Shown here: positions 27,079 to 35,487 of the stretch, in pieces
How positions within the stretch are numbered: position 1 is the stretch's first letter
How the letters are laid out: the number at the start of each line of letters is the position of its first letter
Source: Gymnodinialimonas sp. 57CJ19
GTDB taxonomy: Bacteria; Pseudomonadota; Alphaproteobacteria; Rhodobacterales; Rhodobacteraceae
Direction of reading: 5' to 3'
Assembly (NCBI RefSeq): GCF_038396845.1
Contig: NZ_CP151587.1
Span: 1,834,001 to 1,898,000, forward strand
DNA length: 64,000 nucleotides
The notes under the pieces: generated by a model
The model's database searches: none
What the model saw: the letters and a program-made list of their open reading frames with translations, nothing else
Told to the model about the DNA's origin: nothing
Position numbers and translations under genes: made by a program

Positions 27079-27387
27079 TTATGCCGCTTGATCCCACGGC
27101 TCCGAGACCTTCGGCGGCGTCTGAGCAAGTGGCGCCATGTCCAGCTCCCGCGTGCTCAGGCTGTCAACGAATTGCTCAATCTGGGTGCGGTGAATGCCGA
27201 TATCACGCAGTACGTGATCGTCCATTGCGTTGAACGCGGAGATCATCCTGTTGCGTTTCCAACGCAGGCTCGCGGAGGTCAGCAAACGGGCCAGCATGCC
27301 GGAACGGCTTGGTGGATGGTTGATATTGGTGGCGCATGCGCTGGTCGATTGCGCCAGTTCATAACGGTGAGATGCGATAGGGTTCAT
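27079..27387 (-). CDS. DUF1127 (YjiS-like) domain protein
   Basis: From ATG 27387, preceded by GGAGG with five-base spacing, the protein has 102 residues. Residues about 45-85 contain the DUF1127 core, an Arg/Trp-rich helix (SLRWKRNRMISAFNAMDDH) followed by VLRDIGIHRTQI. Family members are often 45-60 residues; this one has extensions on both sides. Small DUF1127 proteins in alphaproteobacteria are tied to phosphate and carbon control and RNA turnover. Confidence 0.75.
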   Translation of the reverse strand: MNPIASHRYELAQSTSACATNINHPPSRSGMLARLLTSASLRWKRNRMISAFNAMDDHVLRDIGIHRTQIEQFVDSLSTRELDMAPLAQTPPKVSEPWDQAA

Positions 27388-27755
27388 GTCATCCTCCATG
27401 GCAAAATATGGTGAACTATGACGTTTTGTCCGGGTCATCATGGGGCGCAGGCGATTGAACGTTTGCCTGAATTGCCTTGCACGTGGCCCGACGTTGTCTG
27501 AGCTAGACCGTAGGGGTCTGAGGGGCCCCGAAGCGTAGGCAGCACGGATATGCGCCCCGCCCGGGGCTACCGGCGGTTCAGTGTCTGCCCGGCGAAAGCC
27601 AAAGCCCTTATATGGAAGCTGCCCAACATCATGGGCCTGAGGTGGGCCGAAGCGCGGAGGCTTTCAATGGCCACCCGAAGATATGCGACGTTCGGTGTTG
27701 AACTGGGCCATTAAAGTCACAAACAGCCGGTTTGCGTGATTTCCACGCCACCAGA

Positions 27756-27784
27756 TTGACCCCTGCCATGGTCGTGCCTACATT
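27756..27784 (+). promoter_or_regulatory. Sigma-70-like promoter
   Basis: TTGACC at 27756-27761 and TACATT at 27779-27784 are separated by 17 bases. It points towards the two Rnk-like genes, with a leader of about 150 bases. Confidence 0.5.
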
Positions 27785-27829
27785 TGCTGCATGTTGGAAC
27801 ACGTAGATCATTTTCGCTTTCTACTGCTG

Positions 27830-27870
27830 AACCGCCCGTAACCCCGGGCGGTTTGGGCGCGTGTGCGCCC
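27830..27870 (+). ncRNA. Two tandem hairpins, candidate leader structure or small RNA
   Basis: AACCGCCCG (27830-27838) pairs with CGGGCGGTT (27845-27853), loop 6; GGGCGC (27855-27860) pairs with GCGCCC (27865-27870), loop GTGT. With the promoter at 27756 a transcript of about 75-85 bases could end here, or the hairpins could sit in the mRNA leader. There is no T run, so termination is not assured. No known RNA family is recognised. Confidence 0.35.
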
Positions 27871-27939
27871 GCCACACCCCCGGGGCCTCCTCACATTCCA
27901 GAAACGTGAACGCGGCGATCTTCGCCCGAGGAGATTACA

Positions 27940-28392
27940 ATGCTTTTGTCTGTGCAGCACAACGACACTCGAACCCATTCCCCCTCTATCCTGAAGGCGT
28001 TGGCCAACAGGTCGCTGTCTCTGCCCGAGGCGGACTACCTCAAATTGCAAGAACACCTCGAAGCGTTCGAAGGAACCTCGCACCGTGGCGCGACGCTCCT
28101 GCGCTATGTTCTGGCTAACAAGCTTATGAACGCGCGGCCAGCGGTCGATATGTCTGACCGTGATGTCGTGGTGGGCGGCAGCCTTGTGACCTACGCGATC
28201 GACTCGGGCGCGTCGTATATGGGGTTGCTGACTCACCGGGCCAGGGCAGGCGCTTCAAGCGGTGTCATCCCCGTCGCGTCCCTGCTTGGCGCGACGCTGA
28301 TCGGGATGCGGAAAGGTGAGCGTGCGGCGCTGCTTTGCGAAGACGGTTCGATTGCGCGACTGCGTGTGACCTACGTCAACCAATCGGTCTGA
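27940..28392 (+). CDS. Rnk/GreA-C-like protein
   Basis: The 150-residue protein has a short helical N-terminus (SLSLPEADYLKLQEHLEAF) and a GreA/GreB C-terminal-like domain (VVVGGSLVTYAID, GVIPVASLLGATLIGMRKGE). This is the layout of Rnk, the so-called regulator of nucleoside diphosphate kinase, which binds RNA polymerase through the secondary channel region. GAGGAG precedes the ATG. A second related gene follows after 40 bases. Confidence 0.72.
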   Translation: MLLSVQHNDTRTHSPSILKALANRSLSLPEADYLKLQEHLEAFEGTSHRGATLLRYVLANKLMNARPAVDMSDRDVVVGGSLVTYAIDSGASYMGLLTHRARAGASSGVIPVASLLGATLIGMRKGERAALLCEDGSIARLRVTYVNQSV

Positions 28393-28432
28393 ATTTTCTA
28401 CAATTTTCCAATTTCTTGAAAGGATATCTCCC

Positions 28433-28864
28433 ATGTCCACCGAAACCAAAGTGCGCGCCAAGCCGCGCAAGCGCAGCCCCCGTGTCGTCATCAATGCCGA
28501 TGATATGGAACATCTGGAGGGGCTGGCAGACGGTTTGCAAAGACGCAACGCGGCGCTTGCGGATCGTCTGTTTGGCGAGATCGCACGTGCGCGCGTTGTC
28601 TCGGCCGCGAAGATGCCGGCCAATGTCGTCAGCATGGGTAGCACCGTAACCTACCGCGATGAGACCACACAGCAGGAAAAGACCGTCACGCTGGTTTACC
28701 CCGAAGAGGCGGATATCGCGCAGCTTCGCGTCTCTGTCATGACGCCCATTGGTGTGGCGCTGCTGGGTTTGGCCGAGGGGTCCAGTTTTGACTGGGACAC
28801 GCGCGAGAATGAACGGCGCTTGCTGACCATTATCAGCGTGGAGCAACCTACCGCAGGCAGTTAG
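28433..28864 (+). CDS. Rnk-like nucleoside diphosphate kinase regulator
   Basis: The 143 residues contain the Rnk pattern: VVINADDMEHLEGLADGLQR at the N-terminus and the GreA-C-like VSMGSTVTYRDETTQQEKTV with VMTPIGVALLGLAEGSSFDW. It is clearly related to the preceding gene and the pair probably arose by duplication. Rnk-type proteins lack the long coiled coil of GreA and are thought to compete for RNA polymerase. Confidence 0.8.
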   Translation: MSTETKVRAKPRKRSPRVVINADDMEHLEGLADGLQRRNAALADRLFGEIARARVVSAAKMPANVVSMGSTVTYRDETTQQEKTVTLVYPEEADIAQLRVSVMTPIGVALLGLAEGSSFDWDTRENERRLLTIISVEQPTAGS

Positions 28865-28968
28865 GCCCCTTTAGCGGACATCGTTCCCGTGCCATGGTGC
28901 AGCACCAAAGGTTGTTACGCAGCGGTCGCGCCCCCTCGGTCGGCCGCTGCACTCGAAAGGCATTATCC

Positions 28969-30222
28969 ATGAAAGTCGTTGTAATGGGCGCGGGCGTCAT
29001 CGGTGTCACCACTGCGTATTATCTTGCCAAGCAAGGCGCAGAGGTGGTGGTGATCGACCGCCAGACCGGGCCGGGGTTGGAGACCAGCTACGCCAACGCG
29101 GGTCAGCTGAGTTACGGCATGACTTCGCCCTGGGCGGCACCGGGCATTCCGATGAAGGCGTTCAAATGGATGTTCATGAAGCGCCGTCCGCTTTTCATCT
29201 GGCCACTGATGAGCCCCACGATGTGGAAATGGTGCGTGCAACTGGTACGCAACTGCAATGAAGACGCCTATGCCACCAACAAGGGGCGCATGGTGCGCAT
29301 CTCTAGCTATTCGCGCGACGTGATGCCGGATTTGATAGCGGATACGGGCATCGAATACGACGGGCGCGAGCAGGGGACTTTGCAGCTTTTTCGAACGGCC
29401 AAGCAGATGAAGGGGTCCAAGGCAGATCAGGACGTGCTGGCGGAATATGGCTCTCCTTACGAAGTGCTTGGTCGCGACGCTTGCATCGCCGCAGAACCGG
29501 CCTTGTCCGAGGTTCGCAACAAGTTCGTCGGCGGTCTGCGCCTGACCGCGGATCGCACCGGCGATTGCCGGATGTTCACCATCGCCCTGACTGAAAAGTG
29601 CGTCGAAATGGGGGTGGAGTTCCAGTACGGCCAGTCTATCAAGTCTATCGCTGTGGAAGACGGCAAGATTGCAGGCGTAGATACCGAGATTGCGGGCCGC
29701 GTCACCGGGGATGCCTACGTCTGCGCCATGGGCAGCTTCGCGGTGAATGTGCTCAACCCCATCGGGATCAAACTGCCAGTGTATCCGGTCAAGGGCTACT
29801 CGGTCACGCTCCCCGTCACCGACGATCGCTTTGCGCCGCAATCGACGATCATGGATGAGACCCACAAGGTCGCCATCACCCGGCTTGGCGACCGCATTCG
29901 TGTGGCCGGGCAGGCCGAGATTGCGGGCTATTCCAACCGCCTTGGCCCCCATGCGACCGATACGGTGAAGCACGTGATCGGCGATCTGTTCCCCAAGGGC
30001 GGCGATATCTCTCGGGCCGAAGGCTGGACGGGCCTGCGCCCGATGACACCGGACGGCACGCCGGTTCTGGGGCCGACCCAATACGATAACCTGTTCCTGA
30101 ACACCGGCCACGGCACGCTTGGTTGGACCATGGCCTGTGGATCGAGCCGCGCTGTGGCGGACGTCGTGCTTGGCAAAACGCCTGAGATTTCGATGGAGGG
30201 GCTGACCGCGGCACGGTACTAA
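28969..30222 (+). CDS. dadA: D-amino acid dehydrogenase small subunit (DadA type)
   Basis: Started at ATG 28969 the protein has 417 residues, the DadA length. It opens with the FAD-binding VVVMGAGVIGVTTAYYLA, followed by the DadA-specific ETSYANAGQLSYGMTSPWAAPG, and ends with the FAD contact region TGLRPMTPDGTPVLGPTQY and NTGHGTLGWTMACGS. It oxidises D-amino acids to keto acids, passing electrons to the respiratory chain. The TauE/SafE gene follows after 25 bases. Confidence 0.9.
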   Translation: MKVVVMGAGVIGVTTAYYLAKQGAEVVVIDRQTGPGLETSYANAGQLSYGMTSPWAAPGIPMKAFKWMFMKRRPLFIWPLMSPTMWKWCVQLVRNCNEDAYATNKGRMVRISSYSRDVMPDLIADTGIEYDGREQGTLQLFRTAKQMKGSKADQDVLAEYGSPYEVLGRDACIAAEPALSEVRNKFVGGLRLTADRTGDCRMFTIALTEKCVEMGVEFQYGQSIKSIAVEDGKIAGVDTEIAGRVTGDAYVCAMGSFAVNVLNPIGIKLPVYPVKGYSVTLPVTDDRFAPQSTIMDETHKVAITRLGDRIRVAGQAEIAGYSNRLGPHATDTVKHVIGDLFPKGGDISRAEGWTGLRPMTPDGTPVLGPTQYDNLFLNTGHGTLGWTMACGSSRAVADVVLGKTPEISMEGLTAARY

Positions 30223-30247
30223 CGATGAACTGGACAGCATCGGCCTA

Positions 30248-30985
30248 ATGGAACCAATCATGGACCTCACGCAATCCATCCCGTCCCTTGTTATCGCCAA
30301 TTGCGTGGTCGTGTTGGCAGCAGTGGTCCAGACCTCCACGGGCATGGGGTTCGGGATGATCGCCGCACCTATGCTTGCGTTGGTGAGCTTTGAGTACGTG
30401 CCCGGCCCGATGCTGTTCATCAACCTTTTCCTCTCGCTGCTGATGCTGGGTGACGGACGTGCCCACGTGGTCCGGGCAGAGGTCAAGGTTTTGCTGCCAA
30501 TGATTTTGGCCGGGACAATGTTGGGCGCTGCGATCTTGTTGCTGGTGCCAGCCGATACCCTTGGCATTCTGTTTTCCGTCTTGGTGCTTGTGACCGTAGC
30601 CATCACCATTTTCGCCCGCGCCCTTGCGCTGACGCCCCGCAATCTTGGCATCTGCGGCGCGGCGGCTGGTCTCATGGGGACGACGACGGGCATCCCTGGC
30701 GCACCGTTGGTTGTGTTGTACCAGCACGAACCGCTTTCCAAGACACGTCCCACCATGGCGGTGGTTTTCACCTTCTCCTATGTCGTGTCGCTGATCGCCT
30801 TGGCCGTTGCGGGGATGTTCTCCGTCGGTCTGGCGCTGCTTGGCTTGCTATTGCTCCCCGGTCTTGCAGTGGGCTTTTGGATCGGGAAACGCGTGCGCGG
30901 CTATCTTTCCGCCCGTATCGGCCGCATCCTGATGTTATCCATTGCATCGGCTGGCGCGGTTTTGCTTTTGATGCGGTCGATCTGA
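30248..30985 (+). CDS. TauE/SafE family permease
   Basis: The 245-residue protein has about eight membrane helices with the TauE/SafE repeats ([20 protein letters not shown] and [18 protein letters not shown]). The family exports sulfite, sulfoacetate or similar organic sulfur anions. An alternative start is ATG 30260. It lies close behind dadA and ahead of a cysteine-synthase-like enzyme, so an organosulfur link is possible. Confidence 0.85.
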   Translation: MEPIMDLTQSIPSLVIANCVVVLAAVVQTSTGMGFGMIAAPMLALVSFEYVPGPMLFINLFLSLLMLGDGRAHVVRAEVKVLLPMILAGTMLGAAILLLVPADTLGILFSVLVLVTVAITIFARALALTPRNLGICGAAAGLMGTTTGIPGAPLVVLYQHEPLSKTRPTMAVVFTFSYVVSLIALAVAGMFSVGLALLGLLLLPGLAVGFWIGKRVRGYLSARIGRILMLSIASAGAVLLLMRSI

Positions 30986-31035
30986 CCACATGCACCCCAC
31001 CGGCAGATTGCCCACCGCGCCTGATTGGACACGTA

Positions 31036-32079
31036 ATGAACACCTGGATTGCAAACGCCATCGCTCAGATCAACGCCGACGCGCATCGCTCGGCGGATAC
31101 GCATCTGTTCAAACTGCCTCTGCCGCGGCTATTGGATGTCGACATTTACCTCAAGGATGAGAGCACGCATCCGACCGGCAGCCTCAAGCATCGCCTTGCG
31201 CGGTCGCTGTTTCTTTATGCGCTGTGCAATGGCCACATCGGCCAAACGACGACTGTCGTCGAGGCATCCTCCGGCAGCACGGCGGTGTCCGAGGCCTATT
31301 TCGCCCGCATGATCGGCGTGCCCTTTATTGCGGTTGTTCCCAAAAGCACAGCGCGCAGCAAAATCCGGCAGATCGAATTTTATGGCGGCCAGACCCATCT
31401 GGTTGATGCAGCTCCGCAGATGCACGACGCTGCCGTCGCGCTGGCGGCATCGCTGAACGGCTACTTCATGGATCAGTTCACCTACGCCGAACGCGCGACG
31501 GACTGGCGCGGCAACAATAATATCGCTGAAAGCCTGTTCACCCAGATGGAGCGCGAGCCCCATCCCATCCCCGCGCATCTAGTCATGAGCGCAGGTACCG
31601 GCGGCACCTCCGCCACGTTGGGGCGCTACATTCGGTACAAGGGCTACGGGACGGAACTGACCGTCGTGGACCCGGATAATTCGGTGTTCTACGACAGTTA
31701 CATGACCGGCGACCGAAGCCTGACGTCTGACACCTCCAGTCGGATCGAGGGCATCGGGCGGCCCAAGGTAGAGCATTCGTTTCAGCCCGGCGTGATCGAC
31801 CATATGATCCAGGTCCCCGATGCCGCCAGCATTGCCGCGATGCGCTGGCTCGAGCGCCTGATCGGGCGCAAGGCGGGGCCGTCTACCGGCACGAACCTGT
31901 GGGGGGCGTTGCAAGTGGCGGAAGGCATGCAAAAGGCAGGGCAGGAGGGGGCCATCGTGACGCTGCTTTGCGATAGTGGAGAGCGCTACCTCGACACCCA
32001 TTACAACGCCGATTGGGTCAGCGAGTGCATCGGCGATTGCCGCGACTACGCGGATCAGCTGACGGAAAAATTTGGCTGA
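31036..32079 (+). CDS. PLP-dependent cysteine synthase/desulfhydrase-like protein
   Basis: The 347-residue fold type II PLP enzyme has its lysine in [15 protein letters not shown], the phosphate/carboxylate loop [17 protein letters not shown] and a Gly-rich [16 protein letters not shown] that binds the PLP phosphate. The GSLKHRLA context matches Cds1-type L-cysteine desulfhydrases more than CysK. Likely reaction is loss of sulfide from cysteine or a related amino acid. It starts 50 bases after the TauE/SafE gene. Confidence 0.78.
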   Translation: MNTWIANAIAQINADAHRSADTHLFKLPLPRLLDVDIYLKDESTHPTGSLKHRLARSLFLYALCNGHIGQTTTVVEASSGSTAVSEAYFARMIGVPFIAVVPKSTARSKIRQIEFYGGQTHLVDAAPQMHDAAVALAASLNGYFMDQFTYAERATDWRGNNNIAESLFTQMEREPHPIPAHLVMSAGTGGTSATLGRYIRYKGYGTELTVVDPDNSVFYDSYMTGDRSLTSDTSSRIEGIGRPKVEHSFQPGVIDHMIQVPDAASIAAMRWLERLIGRKAGPSTGTNLWGALQVAEGMQKAGQEGAIVTLLCDSGERYLDTHYNADWVSECIGDCRDYADQLTEKFG

Positions 32080-32082
32080 CGG

Positions 32083-32952
32083 TCACGAGAGCATATCAAC
32101 AATGGCATCAAACTGAGCGTCCCGTTCGCGCAGAGCGGACCAAACCAGAACGATGTCGGATCTGGCGGCGGGCGTCACGATCGGGATCGTTACAAGCGGC
32201 TTGCCATCGTAGGTGATGTCGGACGGTGGACGCGCATAGCTGATGCCGATCCCGCCGCCGTAGGCCGCGAGCGAGCGCATCAGCTCCAACGATGTGACCT
32301 GTTGGCAAACGGTTGGCGCCAAGTGTTCTTGGGCGAATAAATCGCGCATGTGCGCGTCGGATCGTCCCTCGCTGAACAAGATGACCGGGTGGCGTGCAAC
32401 TTCGTCCAGTTCCAATGACGCGCGATCAGAAAGCGGGTTGTCCGGCGAGAGGAATGCAACCGGTTGTGCGCTTTTGATAACGCGGCGCTGGAAAGCCGCG
32501 TCGAAGCCCACATCGTAGCAAATCGCCAGGTCCATCCGTCCTTCAGCCAGATCGGAGGAAATGCTGGCAAACCGACCCTCGGCGCTTTTGAATGAAGTTT
32601 CCGGGAAGCGTTTTGACAGGGTTGCCATGGCAGGCGCCAGAAACCACGGGGCCAGATCCTCGAAACATCCGAGGGTGAAAATCGGTTGCGCGTCCTGCTT
32701 TCGTTCAATCGCTGTCGCCATGTCCAACACTTTGCGAGCGTTCGCAATCAGACCATGACCAAACGGCGTGATCGTGATTGACGCGCCTTTACCGCGCGCG
32801 AAGATCGCAGCACCCAGGCGTGCTTCAACCCGCGTGATCGCAACCGAAAGCGAAGGCTGCGATACATTAAGCGTAGCGGCCGCCTTGGTGAGGCTTCCAG
32901 CCTCGGCAATTCCGATGATGTATTCGTATTGGCGCAAGGTGAGGTATAGCAT
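32083..32952 (-). CDS. LysR family regulator
   Basis: The 289-residue protein has the N-terminal LysR helix-turn-helix (YEYIIGIAEAGSLTKAAATL, NVSQPSLSVAITRVEARLG) and a periplasmic-binding-like effector domain. It is divergent from the PhyH dioxygenase gene, with an 83-base AT-rich region containing two inverted repeats between them. LysR proteins usually control the divergent gene, here the dioxygenase and the DSD1-family gene. The ligand is unknown. Confidence 0.87.
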   Translation of the reverse strand: MLYLTLRQYEYIIGIAEAGSLTKAAATLNVSQPSLSVAITRVEARLGAAIFARGKGASITITPFGHGLIANARKVLDMATAIERKQDAQPIFTLGCFEDLAPWFLAPAMATLSKRFPETSFKSAEGRFASISSDLAEGRMDLAICYDVGFDAAFQRRVIKSAQPVAFLSPDNPLSDRASLELDEVARHPVILFSEGRSDAHMRDLFAQEHLAPTVCQQVTSLELMRSLAAYGGGIGISYARPPSDITYDGKPLVTIPIVTPAARSDIVLVWSALRERDAQFDAIVDMLS

Positions 32953-32957
32953 AAAGC

Positions 32958-33011
32958 TAATATTAGTATGCCGTAATATTATTTGAAACTAAAAAGAGGC
33001 CCGCATACTAA
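32958..33011. promoter_or_regulatory. Operator candidates between LysR and PhyH genes
   Basis: TAATATTA occurs twice (32958-32965 and 32974-32981), centres 16 bases apart. A 9-bp inverted repeat, TTAGTATGC (32963-32971) with GCATACTAA (33003-33011), overlaps it. The region is AT-rich in a GC-rich genome and holds both promoters. Confidence 0.55.
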
Positions 33012-33035
33012 CGATAAAAATCGGAGGAACCCACC

Positions 33036-33830
33036 ATGCACGCCCTTTTGACCCAAGACCATATTGATGCCTATCAGCGCGACGGTGTTGTGCTTGTAAA
33101 AGGGCTGTTCGCCGATCATGTCGACGCGATCCGCGCGGGCATCGAGCGCAACATGGCAGAGCCCGGCCCCTATGCGGCCGAGAACCTGAAAGCGGGCGAG
33201 GGTGGGCGGTTCTTCGACGATTACTGCAACTGGACTCGCATCGCCGAGTTCGAGGAGGTCATTCGCACCTCTCCGGCCGCCGAAGTTGCCGCCGACCTGA
33301 TGGGATCGAGCCGCGTGCAGGTGTTCCACGACCATGTGTTGGTGAAAGAGCCCGGCACATCCAAACCTACGCCTTGGCATCAGGACGGGCCGTATTACTT
33401 CGTCGATGGCATCCAGAATGTCAGCTTCTGGTCGCCCATGGACCCGGTAAAAGGCGCCAGCCTGCGCTGCGTTGCGGGCAGCCATGCCTGGGAAAAGCAA
33501 GTGTTGCCAACCCGTTGGCTGGCCGAGACCAGCTTCTACCCCAATGAGGACGACTATATGCCCGTCCCGGACCCCGATGCGGAGGGCATGGATATCCGGG
33601 AATGGGAAATGGAGCCGGGCGACGCGGTGGCCTTCAACTACGGCACCCTGCACGGGGCGCGGGGCAACACGACCGACACGCGGCGCCGCGCATTTTCGCT
33701 GCGGCTTTTGGGCGATGATGCCCGCTATGGGGAACGCCCCGGCCCGACCTCTCCGCCGTTTCCCGGCCATGACATGACGCCGGGCCAGGTACTGCGAGAG
33801 GACTGGTTTCCCGTCGTTTATCAACGCTGA
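33036..33830 (+). CDS. Phytanoyl-CoA dioxygenase (PhyH) family protein
   Basis: The 264-residue protein has the PhyH Fe(II)/2-oxoglutarate site: HQD in PTPWHQDGPYYFVD for the first His and Asp, and the distal His in YGTLHGARGNTT, with an Arg nearby in TRRRAFSLRL for 2-oxoglutarate. The substrate cannot be read from sequence; family members hydroxylate CoA esters, ectoine, amino acids or natural products. GGAGG precedes the ATG. It is divergent from LysR and followed by the DSD1-family gene after 43 bases. Confidence 0.85.
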   Translation: MHALLTQDHIDAYQRDGVVLVKGLFADHVDAIRAGIERNMAEPGPYAAENLKAGEGGRFFDDYCNWTRIAEFEEVIRTSPAAEVAADLMGSSRVQVFHDHVLVKEPGTSKPTPWHQDGPYYFVDGIQNVSFWSPMDPVKGASLRCVAGSHAWEKQVLPTRWLAETSFYPNEDDYMPVPDPDAEGMDIREWEMEPGDAVAFNYGTLHGARGNTTDTRRRAFSLRLLGDDARYGERPGPTSPPFPGHDMTPGQVLREDWFPVVYQR

Positions 33831-33873
33831 TCTGGGCCTTTCCGGCGCCTGCCAGCTCTATTAGAGTGCACCC

Positions 33874-35016
33874 ATGACAGACTCACGCCTTGATGCCCTG
33901 CCCACGCCCTGCCTGCTCGTGGATGAAGCCCGTATGGTGCGCAACATTGATCGGTTGGCTGATCGCGCCGCGCATCTTGGCGTGACGCTGAGGCCGCACC
34001 TGAAGACGACCAAAAGCGTCGATGCTGCGCGTCTTACGCTGACCGGCGGCACCGGGCCGGCTACGGTCTCTACCCTCGCGGAGGCGGAGGTTTTTGCGCG
34101 CGCGGGCATCACCGATATCCTATACGCCGTGGGCATCAGCCCCGACAAGTTGGACCGCGTCGTGGCCCTGCACCGCGCGGGCTGCACCCTGACGGTCCTG
34201 CTGGATAACGCGGAACAAGCACGCGCCGTCGCTGAAACGTCGAAGGCTTCTGGCTTGAAACTACCGGCTCTGATTGAGATTGATTGTGATGGCCATCGCA
34301 GCGGGCTGACTTCCGACGATCCGGCGCTTATCGAAGTCGGGCGTATCCTGCATGACGGCGGCGCAGATCTGCGCGGTGTGTTATGCCACGCAGGCGACAG
34401 CTACGCCGCAGTAGGCCACGCGGCCCACGCCGAGTGCGCCGAACAGGAACGGCAAGCGGTGGTGAATGCGGCCAACGTGCTGCGAGACGCCGGATTGCCT
34501 TGCCCCGTGGTCAGCGTCGGCTCCACCCCCACGGCCCACGCGGCACAGGACCTGACCGGCGTGACAGAGTTGCGCGCCGGCGTCTACGCGATGTTCGACC
34601 TGTTCATGACGGGCATCGAGGTCTGTGACGTCGACGACATCGCGTTGAGTGTTTTGACAACGGTAATCGGCCACCAGAAGGCGCGTGGCTGGACGATTTG
34701 CGATGCCGGATGGATGGCCATGTCCCGTGACCGGGGCACAGCGGCGCAACGGGTCGATCAGGGTTATGGTGTCGTGTGCGACGCAGACGGTCGGGTGATC
34801 CCCGGCCTGATTGTAACCCAAACCAATCAGGAACACGGCGTGATCGCGCGTCGTCCGGACTATACCGGCGATATCCCTGACTTTCCCGTGGGAACCAAGC
34901 TACGCATCTTGCCCAACCATGCCTGTGCCACGGGCGCTCAGCACGGCCAGTATCACGTGATCCCGAAAAACACGGACGCGGCCCTCAAAGTGTGGCCGCG
35001 GTTCGGAGGCTGGTAG
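33874..35016 (+). CDS. DSD1-family PLP enzyme (D-serine dehydratase / D-threonine aldolase-like)
   Basis: The 380-residue fold type III PLP enzyme has PLP lysine in TLRPHLKTTKSVD, a Gly-rich VVSVGSTPT loop and C-terminal metal ligands in LPNHACATGAQ. In this family a His-x-Cys pair binds zinc in D-serine dehydratases, while D-threonine aldolases have His-x-Asp; here it is His-Ala-Cys, which favours a dehydratase-type or beta-hydroxyaspartate-aldolase-like enzyme. It is likely co-expressed with the PhyH gene. Confidence 0.8.
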   Translation: MTDSRLDALPTPCLLVDEARMVRNIDRLADRAAHLGVTLRPHLKTTKSVDAARLTLTGGTGPATVSTLAEAEVFARAGITDILYAVGISPDKLDRVVALHRAGCTLTVLLDNAEQARAVAETSKASGLKLPALIEIDCDGHRSGLTSDDPALIEVGRILHDGGADLRGVLCHAGDSYAAVGHAAHAECAEQERQAVVNAANVLRDAGLPCPVVSVGSTPTAHAAQDLTGVTELRAGVYAMFDLFMTGIEVCDVDDIALSVLTTVIGHQKARGWTICDAGWMAMSRDRGTAAQRVDQGYGVVCDADGRVIPGLIVTQTNQEHGVIARRPDYTGDIPDFPVGTKLRILPNHACATGAQHGQYHVIPKNTDAALKVWPRFGGW

Positions 35017-35487
35017 GGCTCAATCCGCCATTTGCGCGTTAACCTCTGCGCCTTCTCGTCAATCATTGCCTGTAGCTGCCTGCGGAAGCCAAGGCGATCC
35101 TTGAGACAGCCACCCATGATCTCGGACCCGCTGCCCTGCAACGCCGCAGCCGAAAATCGGTCAATCTCGGTCCGAGCGTTTCTGGAAACGGAAAGAGAGT
35201 CCGCTTCACTAAATGGATGATCCGGCCCGCCAGTCAGCGCCCGATCGGTTGCAAGAAGTCATGCGGGAAGACGCCGGTGTGGGGCTTGGCAGCTTTTCTC
35301 ACCGGGCGTCGGATGGGCAGGGTCCCCAGACATGGGCGCACCGAAAGCGACCAAGGCCTTGGGGGGTAATTGACGGAGCCGCGATGATAGTTCAATAAGT
35401 GAAGCAAGTGGGATTCGCCTTTGGGGAAAGGCGTGCATTCGTTCGGGGTCTTTCCTGGGCGTGATGAGGTTCGGGGAGAGGTCCGAT
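35017..35487. other. 471-base gap without convincing gene
   Basis: No family signature is visible. A minus-strand frame at about 35040-35270 has protein-like composition (helical, Arg/Gln-rich) but no good start and an unidentified product, so it may be a gene remnant. A 7-bp hairpin, CGCCTTT (35416-35422) with AAAGGCG (35427-35433), precedes the DUF1295 gene. Confidence 0.35.

Larger units (their letters stand above)
27388..27939. other. Long intergenic region with promoter and hairpins
   Basis: This 552-base gap has no convincing protein gene. Its right half holds a sigma-70-like promoter (27756-27784) and two tandem perfect hairpins (27830-27853 and 27855-27870) ahead of the first Rnk-like gene. 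These could be a structured leader or a small RNA that ends before the gene. Confidence 0.5.

Noticed and set aside
28963..30771. A 602-codon open frame antisense to dadA and the TauE/SafE gene
   Set aside because: It mirrors two clear genes, has no domain or ribosome site, and long antisense frames are common in GC-rich DNA.
35040..35270. Possible minus-strand gene or remnant with the segment SGSEIMGGCLKDRLGF
   Set aside because: No usable start, no known family and part of it runs antisense into the DSD1-family gene; only noted as a possible remnant.
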